Source of the DNA: Streptomyces spinosisporus
Lineage (GTDB): Bacteria > Actinomycetota > Actinomycetes > Streptomycetales > Streptomycetaceae
Assembly (NCBI RefSeq): GCF_022698145.1
Contig: NZ_JALDAX010000001.1
Span: forward strand, 372,001 to 436,000
Length of the DNA: 64,000 nucleotides
Direction of reading: 5' to 3'
Of the stretch, positions 57,540-64,000 are shown piece after piece. Position 1 is the stretch's first letter. The number at the start of each line of letters is the position of its first letter. Under the pieces are notes generated by a model. The model did no database searches and was not told the DNA's origin. It was given only the letters and a program-made list of their open reading frames with translations. Both the position numbers and the translations under genes were made by a program.

Positions 57540-58880
57540 ATGGGCAGCCGTACCGCACTGGTCGAGGATCTGATGGAGCGGTTCCCGCATGTACCGCGGG
57601 AAGCCGTCTTCAAGGAGGACCTGCTGCGAGGAGGCGTGGCCTTCGACCCGTCCGCGCTGAGCGACAACGAGTCCGGCGAGGTCAAGCCGAAGTCGTACTT
57701 CATCTTCTCCTTCGACCACGGGACCCTGCCGGAGCTCGGCGAGGCCGCGCTGCGGCGCCCCCCGGAGGAGATCATCCTCACCGGCGGACCGTACGACCTG
57801 CGCCGCACCGTCGTCTCCGTGCGCGTGAACCCGGCCTCGCCCTACCGCGTCGCCGCCGACGAGCACGGCGTGCTCGGCCTCTACCTGGACGGCAGGCGCA
57901 TCTCGGACGTCGGCGTGCCGCCCATGCCCGAGTACTACCGGCACACCCTCTCCAACGGGAAGTCGGTCATGGAGGTCGCCCCCACCATCCAGTGGGGCTA
58001 CCTCATCTACCTCACCGTCTTCCGCGTCTGCCAGTACTTCGGCGCCAAGGAGGAGTGCCAGTACTGCGACATCAACCACAACTGGCGCCAGCACAAGGCG
58101 GCCGGGCGGCCGTACACCGGCGTCAAGGACGTGGAGGAGGTCCTGGAGGCGCTGGAGATCATCGACCGGTACGACACCGCCAAGGCGTCCACGGCCTACA
58201 CGCTGACCGGCGGAGCGATCACCAAGACCGTCTCTGGACGCGACGAGGCCGACTTCTACGGGCACTACGCCAAAGCCATCGAGGAGCGCTTCCCGGGCCG
58301 CTGGATCGGCAAGGTCGTCGCCCAGGCGCTGCCCAAGGACGACGTGCAGCGGTTCAAGGACTACGGCGTGCAGATCTACCACCCCAACTACGAGGTGTGG
58401 GACGAGTATCTGTTCAAGATGTACTGCCCGGGCAAGGAGCGGTACGTCGGCCGCGACGAGTGGCACAAGCGCATCCTGGACTCCGCGGACGTGTTCGGCG
58501 CGCGCAATGTCATCCCCAACTTCGTGGCGGGCGTGGAGATGGCCGAGCCCTTCGGGTTCAAGACGGTCGACGAGGCCATCGCCTCCACCACCGAGGGCCT
58601 GCGCTTCTTCATGTCGCAGGGCATCACGCCCCGCTTCACCACCTGGTGCCCCGAGCCGACCACACCGCTCGGCAGGACCAACCCCGACGGCGCCCCGCTG
58701 GAGTACCACATCCGGCTGCTGCAGGCCTACCGCCAGACCATGGAGGACTTCGGCCTGTCCTCGCCCCCCGGCTACGGCCCGCCCGGACCCGGCCGCGCCG
58801 TCTTCTCCGTCAGCTCCTTCATGGACAGCCTCCCGGCCCGGGACACGGTGGAGGAGGCGGCCGAGACGGCGGAGGTCTGA
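57540..58880 (+). CDS. Radical SAM protein with a C-x8-C-x2-C cluster motif, unknown function
   Basis: A 446-residue protein. RVCQYFGAKEECQYCDINHN supplies Cys164, Cys173 and Cys176, a wider spacing than the classical C-x3-C-x2-C radical SAM motif; the rest of the barrel is recognisable (LTGGAITKT, YHPNYEVWDEYLF, GVEMAEPFGFKTVDEAI). It should bind a 4Fe-4S cluster and S-adenosylmethionine and make a radical. The substrate is unknown. Such proteins are conserved in Streptomyces as lone genes. ATG 57540 has GGAGG nine bases upstream. The neighbours give no clear pathway hint. Confidence 0.75.
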   Translation: MGSRTALVEDLMERFPHVPREAVFKEDLLRGGVAFDPSALSDNESGEVKPKSYFIFSFDHGTLPELGEAALRRPPEEIILTGGPYDLRRTVVSVRVNPASPYRVAADEHGVLGLYLDGRRISDVGVPPMPEYYRHTLSNGKSVMEVAPTIQWGYLIYLTVFRVCQYFGAKEECQYCDINHNWRQHKAAGRPYTGVKDVEEVLEALEIIDRYDTAKASTAYTLTGGAITKTVSGRDEADFYGHYAKAIEERFPGRWIGKVVAQALPKDDVQRFKDYGVQIYHPNYEVWDEYLFKMYCPGKERYVGRDEWHKRILDSADVFGARNVIPNFVAGVEMAEPFGFKTVDEAIASTTEGLRFFMSQGITPRFTTWCPEPTTPLGRTNPDGAPLEYHIRLLQAYRQTMEDFGLSSPPGYGPPGPGRAVFSVSSFMDSLPARDTVEEAAETAEV

Positions 58881-58974
58881 GCGACCCCTGGGCACGGTGA
58901 GTCGAAACATGGTCTCCTTGCGTACATGAGGCCGGAGTTGGGCCGCCCCCTGCGCCGCGCAGGTGTCCGCCGGG

Positions 58975-59002
58975 ACAACTGAACACAGCGCTTGTCAGTT
59001 GT
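58975..59002. promoter_or_regulatory. Inverted repeat ACAACTGA-N12-TCAGTTGT upstream of the CBM2 protein gene
   Basis: Perfect 8-bp arms, 95 bases before the start at 59098 and about 100 bases after the radical SAM stop. Either an operator for the next gene or a terminator of the previous one; no U-run is present. Confidence 0.45.
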
Positions 59003-59097
59003 GAGAAGGACGTGAAAGGCTCCTGCCTGCCGCGAGGTTCCCCCCAACTCCTTTGCCGTCATGGTGAGTTGACCTCGCTCGTGGATGCAGGAGACCC

Positions 59098-60591
59098 ATG
59101 CCCGACCTGCCGACCCCGAAGGACGCCGCCGAGGCCGCGCTGTTCTCCGAGTGCTGGGACGCGGTCCTTTCCTACGCCGATCTGTGCACCGCGGGTTCGG
59201 CCCCGGCCACCCAGCTCGCCACCGAGGCGTTCACGCTCGGTATCCGCGAGGTCCGTGCCGCCGGGACGACGGACGCCCCGGGCGGTGGTCGCCGCTCGCC
59301 CCGCCTCCCCGCGATACCCCTGCTGCTGACCGCCGTACGCACCACGGCGGCGGCCTGGGAGGCCGGGGGACGCGGACACGACCTCGACCCCGATCTGCGC
59401 CTGTGGCTCAACTCGGACAAGCCCGCGCGCTACACCGGACTTCCGCTGCGCCGCCCGCTCGCCCTGCGTGCGCTGCGCGATCTGCAGGAGCCGGACGCGA
59501 CGCTGCTGTGGCTGGCCGAGGTGGAGGCGCTGCCGCTGCCCGTGGCGGCCCGCAGGCTCGGCCTCGACCCCGCCGTCGTCGCCGACGAACTCGCCCAGGT
59601 GCGCGGCCTGTTCCGCGACCGCTGCCGCCGTGCCCGGCGCGACACACCGATGGACACCGAGTGCCGCAGCTACGCCCGGCTCCTCGACGCGGTCACCCGC
59701 TCGCCCGCCGCCGACGTCCCGGCCGACCTCTCGCGGCACCTGGCCACCTGCGTGGAATGCGCCGAGGCCGCCGCCTGTCTGCGCCCGCAGGGCGGCGGAC
59801 TGCCCGCCGCCCTCGCCGGAGGTGTCATCGGCTGGGGCGCGCTCGCCTATCTGGAGCGCCGGCGCCGTGCGGTCGAGGCGCGGCTCGGTGCCGGGCGCCC
59901 GGAGCGGGCCGGTGGTGAGGGCGGCGAGCCGGGCAACGGTACGAACCGTGCGCGCGTCCTGCGTGGCGGCCTGCTCGTCGCCGCCGTCGCCGTGTCGCTG
60001 CTCGCGCTGGCGGTGTCGCTGATGCCGTTCGGTTCCGGCGACGACGATGCCGCGGGGAACTCCCCGGCCGACAGCTCACCGGTGGCGGCGCCCCGCCCGT
60101 CCCTGCCCTCCGCCACGCCGTCGCCGTCCGCCACCGCGTCACCGTCGCCCACGCGCACCGAGCCGAGGGCCGGTTCCCGGGCGAAGAACTCCGACCCGGA
60201 ACCCCAGGGCACCTCCACCTCCGCCTCCACCTCCACGGCCGCGGGCACACCGGCCCCCGACCGGAGCGAGCCGGCCGCCTGCACGGTCGCGTACCGGCTG
60301 GACAGCCAGTGGCCCGACGGCTTCCAGGCCACCGTCTCCGTCACCACCACCGACGCCCTCGACACCTGGCGGGTGGCCTGGTCCTTCCCGGACGGCCAGC
60401 AGGTCCGCCAGATATGGGACGCCACCGTCACGCAGAGCGGCTCGCGGGTCACCGCATCCGCCGCCGACTACAACCGCTCCGTCTCCGCCGGCGGCACCCT
60501 CTCCTTCGGCTTCCTGGCGACCTGGCAGGGCAAGAACTCACCGCCGTACGGCTTCACGCTGAACGGCAGCGCCTGCACGAAAACCGGTTGA
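59098..60591 (+). CDS. Sigma-like/zinc-anti-sigma-like/transmembrane protein with extracellular CBM2 domain
   Basis: A 497-residue protein. Residues 10-60 and 124-180 look like degenerate sigma-70 regions 2 and 4 (LQEPDATLLWLAEVEALPLPVAARRLGLDPAVVADEL). Cys189, then His214-x3-Cys218-x2-Cys221 matches the zinc anti-sigma (ZAS) motif. A membrane segment lies at about 289-310, followed by a Ser/Pro/Thr linker to 390 and a cellulose-binding CBM2 domain (ACTVAYRLDSQWPDGFQATV...WRVAWSFPDG...LSFGFLATWQGKNSPP). It could sense polysaccharide outside and signal inside; CBM2 proteins of this layout are merely annotated as cellulose-binding. AGGAG precedes ATG 59098. Confidence 0.8.
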   Translation: MPDLPTPKDAAEAALFSECWDAVLSYADLCTAGSAPATQLATEAFTLGIREVRAAGTTDAPGGGRRSPRLPAIPLLLTAVRTTAAAWEAGGRGHDLDPDLRLWLNSDKPARYTGLPLRRPLALRALRDLQEPDATLLWLAEVEALPLPVAARRLGLDPAVVADELAQVRGLFRDRCRRARRDTPMDTECRSYARLLDAVTRSPAADVPADLSRHLATCVECAEAAACLRPQGGGLPAALAGGVIGWGALAYLERRRRAVEARLGAGRPERAGGEGGEPGNGTNRARVLRGGLLVAAVAVSLLALAVSLMPFGSGDDDAAGNSPADSSPVAAPRPSLPSATPSPSATASPSPTRTEPRAGSRAKNSDPEPQGTSTSASTSTAAGTPAPDRSEPAACTVAYRLDSQWPDGFQATVSVTTTDALDTWRVAWSFPDGQQVRQIWDATVTQSGSRVTASAADYNRSVSAGGTLSFGFLATWQGKNSPPYGFTLNGSACTKTG

Positions 60592-60596
60592 CGTCG

Positions 60597-60626
60597 TCCC
60601 GTCGCGACGGGATACCGTTGCGACGG
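60597..60626. promoter_or_regulatory. Two related dyads, TCCCGTCGCGACGGGA and CCGTTGCGACGG
   Basis: The first (60597-60612) is a perfect 16-bp palindrome starting six bases after the stop of the CBM2 gene. The second (60615-60626) repeats its core with two mismatched positions. The absence of a loop favours an operator for the rsgA transcript over a terminator. Confidence 0.5.
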
Positions 60627-60700
60627 CTCGACGTCCGCGCAAATCGACGACGAACGAGCAGAAGAAGACGAGCAAAGGAATGTCGAGGAGGTGTCGACCG

Positions 60701-60769
60701 ATGGCTGTCATGGCGATGAGCGCTGCCCGCATCCAGTTCATCAAGTCCACCTCCGTGGCCGCCGGCTGA
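60701..60769 (+). CDS. Candidate 22-residue peptide gene upstream of rsgA
   Basis: ATG 60701 is preceded by a near-perfect ribosome site (AGGAGGTG, seven bases upstream) and encodes MAVMAMSAARIQFIKSTSVA followed by AG and TGA. The site is stronger than that of most genes in the window. Third positions are mostly G/C. It ends 45 bases before the TTG start of rsgA and could be a leader peptide or a tiny membrane-affine protein. I do not recognise it. Confidence 0.5.
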   Translation: MAVMAMSAARIQFIKSTSVAAG

Positions 60770-60814
60770 CCGCATCGACCGCTGTGCCGGGGCCGCCCCT
60801 GTGAAGGGTCTGTC

Positions 60815-61936
60815 TTGACTTCCAGCTCCAACTCCAGTTCCACCTCTTCTTCCGATCTCTCCGCCTTCTCCGCGCTCGCCCCCTACGGCTGGGACGACGC
60901 ATGGGCGGACGAGTTCGCCCCCTACGGGACCGAAGGCCTGCTGCCCGGACGGGTGATCCGGGTCGACCGCGGCCAGTGCGACGTGGTCACCGCCGACGGG
61001 CTCGTACGGGCCGACACCGCGTTCGTCACCCCGCACGACCCACTGCGCGTCGTGTGCACCGGCGACTGGGTCGCCGTCGAACCCGCGGGCAACCCCCGCT
61101 ACGTACGGACGTATCTGCCGCGCCGTACCGCCTTTGTGCGCTCCACCTCCTCCAAGCGGTCCGAGGGGCAGATCCTCGCCGCCAACGTCGAGTACGCCAT
61201 CGTCGCCGTGTCCCTCGCCGTCGAACTCGACCTCGGTCGTATCGAGCGCTTCCTCGCGCTGGCCTGGGAGTCGGGCGCGCAGCCGCTCGTCGTGCTCACC
61301 AAGGCCGACCTGGTGCCGGACCCGGTGACGCGCGCGCATCTGGTGCAGGACGTGGAACTGTCGGCGCCCGGGGTGAGCGTGCTGACGGTCAGCGCCGTCG
61401 ACGGCGACGGGCTCGACACCCTCGTGGCGCTCGTCTCCGGGGGCACGTCCGTGCTGCTCGGCCAGTCCGGCGCGGGCAAGTCCACCCTCGCCAACGCCCT
61501 GCTCGGCGAGGACGTGATGGACGTGCAGGCCACCCGGGACGTCGACGGAAAGGGCCGTCATACGACGACCACGCGCAACCTGCTCGCCCTGCCGGGCGGC
61601 GGCGTCCTCATCGACACCCCGGGGCTCAGGGGCGTGGGCCTGTGGGACGCCGAGACCGGCGTCGGACAGGTCTTCTCGGAGATCGAGGAACTCGCCGCCC
61701 AGTGCCGCTTCCACGACTGCGCCCACAGCGCGGAACCGGGCTGCGCGGTCCTCGCCGCCGTCGACACGGGCCAACTGCCGGTCCGCCGCCTGGAGAGCTA
61801 CCGCAAGCTCCTGCGAGAAAACCAGTGGATCGTCGCCAAAACCGACGCCAGGGCCCGCGCGGAGCTACGACGCGAGTGGAAGAGGAGGGGCGCCCAGGGC
61901 AAGGCAGCCATGGAGGCCAAACGGGGCAACCGCTGA
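60815..61936 (+). CDS. rsgA: Ribosome small-subunit-dependent GTPase A
   Basis: A 373-residue circularly permuted GTPase. After an OB-fold (GRVIRVDRGQCDVVTADG) the motifs run G4 (LTKADL), G1 (LGQSGAGKST), G2 region with RHTTTTRNL, G3 (DTPGLRG). It ends with the zinc-binding C-x4-C-x-H-x5-C (CRFHDCAHSAEPGC). RsgA helps late 30S ribosome maturation. The start is TTG 60815 with AAGG seven bases before it; the first 13 residues are Ser/Thr-rich. Streptomyces often have a second copy elsewhere beside aroA; this one is not next to aroA. Confidence 0.92.
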   Translation: MTSSSNSSSTSSSDLSAFSALAPYGWDDAWADEFAPYGTEGLLPGRVIRVDRGQCDVVTADGLVRADTAFVTPHDPLRVVCTGDWVAVEPAGNPRYVRTYLPRRTAFVRSTSSKRSEGQILAANVEYAIVAVSLAVELDLGRIERFLALAWESGAQPLVVLTKADLVPDPVTRAHLVQDVELSAPGVSVLTVSAVDGDGLDTLVALVSGGTSVLLGQSGAGKSTLANALLGEDVMDVQATRDVDGKGRHTTTTRNLLALPGGGVLIDTPGLRGVGLWDAETGVGQVFSEIEELAAQCRFHDCAHSAEPGCAVLAAVDTGQLPVRRLESYRKLLRENQWIVAKTDARARAELRREWKRRGAQGKAAMEAKRGNR

Positions 61937-61984
61937 CGCGAGCCCCGGCTCGACGGCTGGGGCACCACCTCCCTCTACGAGGCC

Positions 61985-62024
61985 TCGGCTCCGTGGACGG
62001 GGCATCGGCTCCGTCTGCGGGGCT
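61985..62024. repeat. 20-bp direct duplication between rsgA and the Ada-AlkA gene
   Basis: TCGGCTCCGT followed by GGACGGGGCA, then TCGGCTCCGT followed by CTGCGGGGCT. The second copy has three changes. It lies in a 152-bp gap with no gene. Confidence 0.6.
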
Positions 62025-62088
62025 CCGCCCGCACCGTCGTGTCCGATTTCCGCCAGACCTGGGTGGTGGGGTGGCGGAGACTGGGGGT

Positions 62089-63489
62089 GTGAGGGATGAA
62101 GATGCCAGGTACGAGGCCGTGCGTAGTCGGGATGCTCGGTTCGATGGGGAGTTTTTCTTTGCTGTCCTGACGACCGGGATCTACTGTCGGCCCAGCTGTC
62201 CGGCGGTGACGCCGAAGCGGCGTAATGTGCGGTTCTTTGCGACGGCCGCTGCCGCGCAGGGCTCGGGGTTCCGGGCCTGTCGGCGGTGTCGTCCGGATGC
62301 CGTGCCGGGGTCGGCCGACTGGAACGTGCGTGCGGATGTCGTGGGGCGGGCCATGCGGCTGATCGGGGACGGGGTCGTCGACCGTGAAGGTGTGGCCGGA
62401 CTGGCTGCCCGTCTCGGGTACAGCGCCCGCCAGGTGCAGCGTCAGCTCACCGCCGAGCTCGGGGCCGGGCCCGTCGCCCTCGCCCGGGCGCAGCGGGCGC
62501 ACACCGCACGTGTGCTGGTGCAGACGACGGACCTGCCGATCACCGAGATCGCGTTCGCGTCGGGGTTCGCCAGCGTGCGGCAGTTCAACGACACCATCCG
62601 CGAGGTCTACGCGGCGACGCCCAGCGAGCTGCGGGCCACCGCCCCGAACGGAGGGCGCGGCGGCCGGCGCGCCACCGCCCCGAGCGCGGAGATCCCGCTG
62701 CGGCTCGCCTTCCGGGGGCCGTACCAGTCCGGCGCGGTCTTCGACCTGCTGGCGGACGAGGCCGTGCCCGGGGTGGAGGAGGTGAGCGGGCAGCCGGGGC
62801 GGCGCACCTACCGCCGTACGCTCCGGCTGCCGCACGGCACCGGCATCGTCGCCGTCGACGAACGGACCGGGACGGTGAAGTCCGCCTCCGGCTCCCATCC
62901 CGGCGGCTGGCTGGACGCCCGGCTGCACCTCACCGACCCGCGCGACCTGACCACCGCCGTCGGCCGGCTACGGCGGCTCCTCGACCTCGACTCCGACCCG
63001 TACGCCGTCGACGAGCGGCTCGGCGCCGACGAACGGCTCGCCCCGCTGGTCGCCGCCCGCCCCGGGCTGCGCTCACCCGGAGCCGCCGACGCCGAGGAGG
63101 TGGCGGTACGGGCCGTCACGGGGAAGGCGGGGGCGCAGCGGCTGGTGGCCCGGTACGGAAAGACCCTCGACGCGCCCTCCGGCAGCCTCACCCACCTCTT
63201 CCCGGAACCGGCGGTCCTCGCCGGAGCCGAACCCCACGGAGTGCTCGGCGCACTCACCGCCGCCCTCGCCGACGGCGCCCTGCGCCTCGACCCGGGCGCC
63301 GACCGCGAGGACGCCCAGGCGGCCCTGGCCGCACTGCCCGGCATGGACCCGGCGACGGCCGCCGTCATCCGCGCCCGGGCCCTCGGCGACCCCGACGTCG
63401 CCCCGCCCGGCCTCGACGTTCCCGACAGCTGGCGCCCCTGGCGCTCCTACGCCCTGCAACACCTGCGCGCAGCAGGAGAGTTGGACTGA
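62089..63489 (+). CDS. alkA: Ada-AlkA fusion: methylphosphotriester-sensing regulator and 3-methyladenine DNA glycosylase
   Basis: A 466-residue protein. The N-terminal Ada zinc domain has Cys33, Cys37 (IYCRPSC), Cys64 and Cys67 (ACRRC). An AraC-type helix-turn-helix follows (GVAGLAARLGYSARQVQRQL...ITEIAFASGFASVRQFNDTIREV). The rest is AlkA-like with LPGMDPATAAVIRARALGDPDV and a final WRPWRSYALQHL. The helix that normally carries the catalytic Asp (FLPxD... region) is reduced to about nine residues here, so glycosylase activity is uncertain. The protein senses methylated phosphates and activates repair genes. GTG 62089 has GGAG upstream. The ogt gene follows after five bases. Confidence 0.88.
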   Translation: MRDEDARYEAVRSRDARFDGEFFFAVLTTGIYCRPSCPAVTPKRRNVRFFATAAAAQGSGFRACRRCRPDAVPGSADWNVRADVVGRAMRLIGDGVVDREGVAGLAARLGYSARQVQRQLTAELGAGPVALARAQRAHTARVLVQTTDLPITEIAFASGFASVRQFNDTIREVYAATPSELRATAPNGGRGGRRATAPSAEIPLRLAFRGPYQSGAVFDLLADEAVPGVEEVSGQPGRRTYRRTLRLPHGTGIVAVDERTGTVKSASGSHPGGWLDARLHLTDPRDLTTAVGRLRRLLDLDSDPYAVDERLGADERLAPLVAARPGLRSPGAADAEEVAVRAVTGKAGAQRLVARYGKTLDAPSGSLTHLFPEPAVLAGAEPHGVLGALTAALADGALRLDPGADREDAQAALAALPGMDPATAAVIRARALGDPDVAPPGLDVPDSWRPWRSYALQHLRAAGELD

Positions 63490-63494
63490 CCTCG

Positions 63495-63998
63495 ATGACC
63501 ACGCTCTGGACCCGTACCGACAGCCCCGTCGGCCCCCTGCTCCTGACCGCCGACCCGACCGGCGCCCTGACCTCCGTCTCCGTACCCGGACAGAAGAACG
63601 GCCGTACGGTGCAGGACGACTGGCGGCACGACCCCGCGCCGTTCGCCGCCGCCGAGGAACAGTTGGCGGCCTACTTCGCCGGTGAACTCAAGGACTTCCA
63701 GCTGGAGTTCAGCACCGCGGGCAGCGAGTTCCGCGAGCAGGTCTGGGCCGCCCTGGACTCCGTGCCCTACGGGGCGACCACGACGTACGGCGAGATCGCC
63801 GCCCGCATCGGCGCCCCCCGGGCCGCCGTACGCGCGGTCGGCGGCGCGATCGGCGCCAACCCGCTGCTGATCGTCCGCCCGTGCCACCGGGTGATCGGCG
63901 CGAACGGCTCCCTCACCGGCTACGCGGGCGGACTCGAACGAAAGGTACGGCTGCTCACGCTGGAGGGGAGCCTCCCGACCGTGCCGGACGTGCTCTGA
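63495..63998 (+). CDS. ogt: Methylated-DNA-[protein]-cysteine S-methyltransferase
   Basis: A 167-residue protein with FREQVWAALDSVPYGATTTYGEIA, the recognition-helix region AAVRAVGGAIGANPLLIV, and the active site PCHRV with Cys130. It removes O6-methyl groups from guanine in one irreversible step. It lies five bases after the Ada-AlkA gene and is surely co-transcribed, forming an alkylation-damage operon. ATG 63495 is the only sensible start. The stop is at the very end of the window. Confidence 0.95.
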   Translation: MTTLWTRTDSPVGPLLLTADPTGALTSVSVPGQKNGRTVQDDWRHDPAPFAAAEEQLAAYFAGELKDFQLEFSTAGSEFREQVWAALDSVPYGATTTYGEIAARIGAPRAAVRAVGGAIGANPLLIVRPCHRVIGANGSLTGYAGGLERKVRLLTLEGSLPTVPDVL

Positions 63999-64000
63999 CA

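Overview
The window reads as ordinary chromosome of a Streptomyces or close relative. G+C is very high with G/C at third codon positions, GTG and TTG starts are common, and the gene families are typical of that genus: a sugar ABC importer without its own ATPase, ROK and LacI regulators, a CBM2-tailed membrane protein, and an alditol oxidase that matches what I remember of S. coelicolor AldO almost residue for residue. I see no tRNA, rRNA, insertion sequence, integrase, CRISPR array or plasmid/phage module. The window is cut inside an MMPL exporter at its left end.

Layout. 1-4.5 kb: MMPL exporter (partial), DUF1697 protein, ketopantoate-reductase-like protein, TIGR03086 protein and an Rv2466c-type DsbA-fold protein. 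4.5-13.7 kb, minus strand: a tightly coupled sulfate assimilation operon in the order sulfite reductase, zinc ribbon, cysH, cysC, cysD, cysN, sulfonate-type ABC importer and sirohydrochlorin chelatase. It is preceded by a 27-residue leader-peptide gene (13966-13883) and four GGAC/GTCC dyads. Two further tiny ORFs lie between cysN and the importer. 14.1-19.4 kb: GNAT acetyltransferase, secreted protein, GAF-domain regulator and an AidB-like acyl-CoA dehydrogenase.

19.75-28.7 kb, minus strand: the most interesting locus. It is a six-gene unit with both enzymes for 2,3-diaminopropionate (SbnA, SbnB), a SyrP-like dioxygenase, a free-standing adenylation-carrier protein, a carrier-transmembrane-triple-LbH protein shaped like the C-terminal part of epsilon-polylysine synthetase (Pls), and a membrane acyltransferase-like protein. 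It looks like a split-synthetase relative of the Pls/PosA poly-amino-acid systems.

29-36 kb: YihY membrane protein, NmrA-like protein, two AraC regulators, VOC protein, LacI regulator and type-B carboxylesterase. 36.6-41.1 kb: homocysteine methyltransferase, a secreted GH43 exo-beta-1,3-galactanase-like enzyme with a CBM13, and a DUF2264 protein. 41.2-48 kb: small accessory genes, an unidentified cupin/toroid pair, and a TetR regulator divergent from an MFS exporter with clear operator dyads. 48-57 kb, minus strand: GH2 beta-galactosidase, two sugar permeases, lipoprotein, ROK regulator and AldO. With the GH43 and DUF2264 enzymes this suggests arabinogalactan use. 57-64 kb: a decayed hydroxyacid dehydrogenase, a radical SAM protein with a wide cysteine motif, a sigma-like/anti-sigma-like/CBM2 fusion, a 22-codon peptide, RsgA, an Ada-AlkA fusion and Ogt.

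All domain calls come from reading translated sequence and from memory of the families. No database search was run. Intergenic repeats, hairpins and operators were found by eye.
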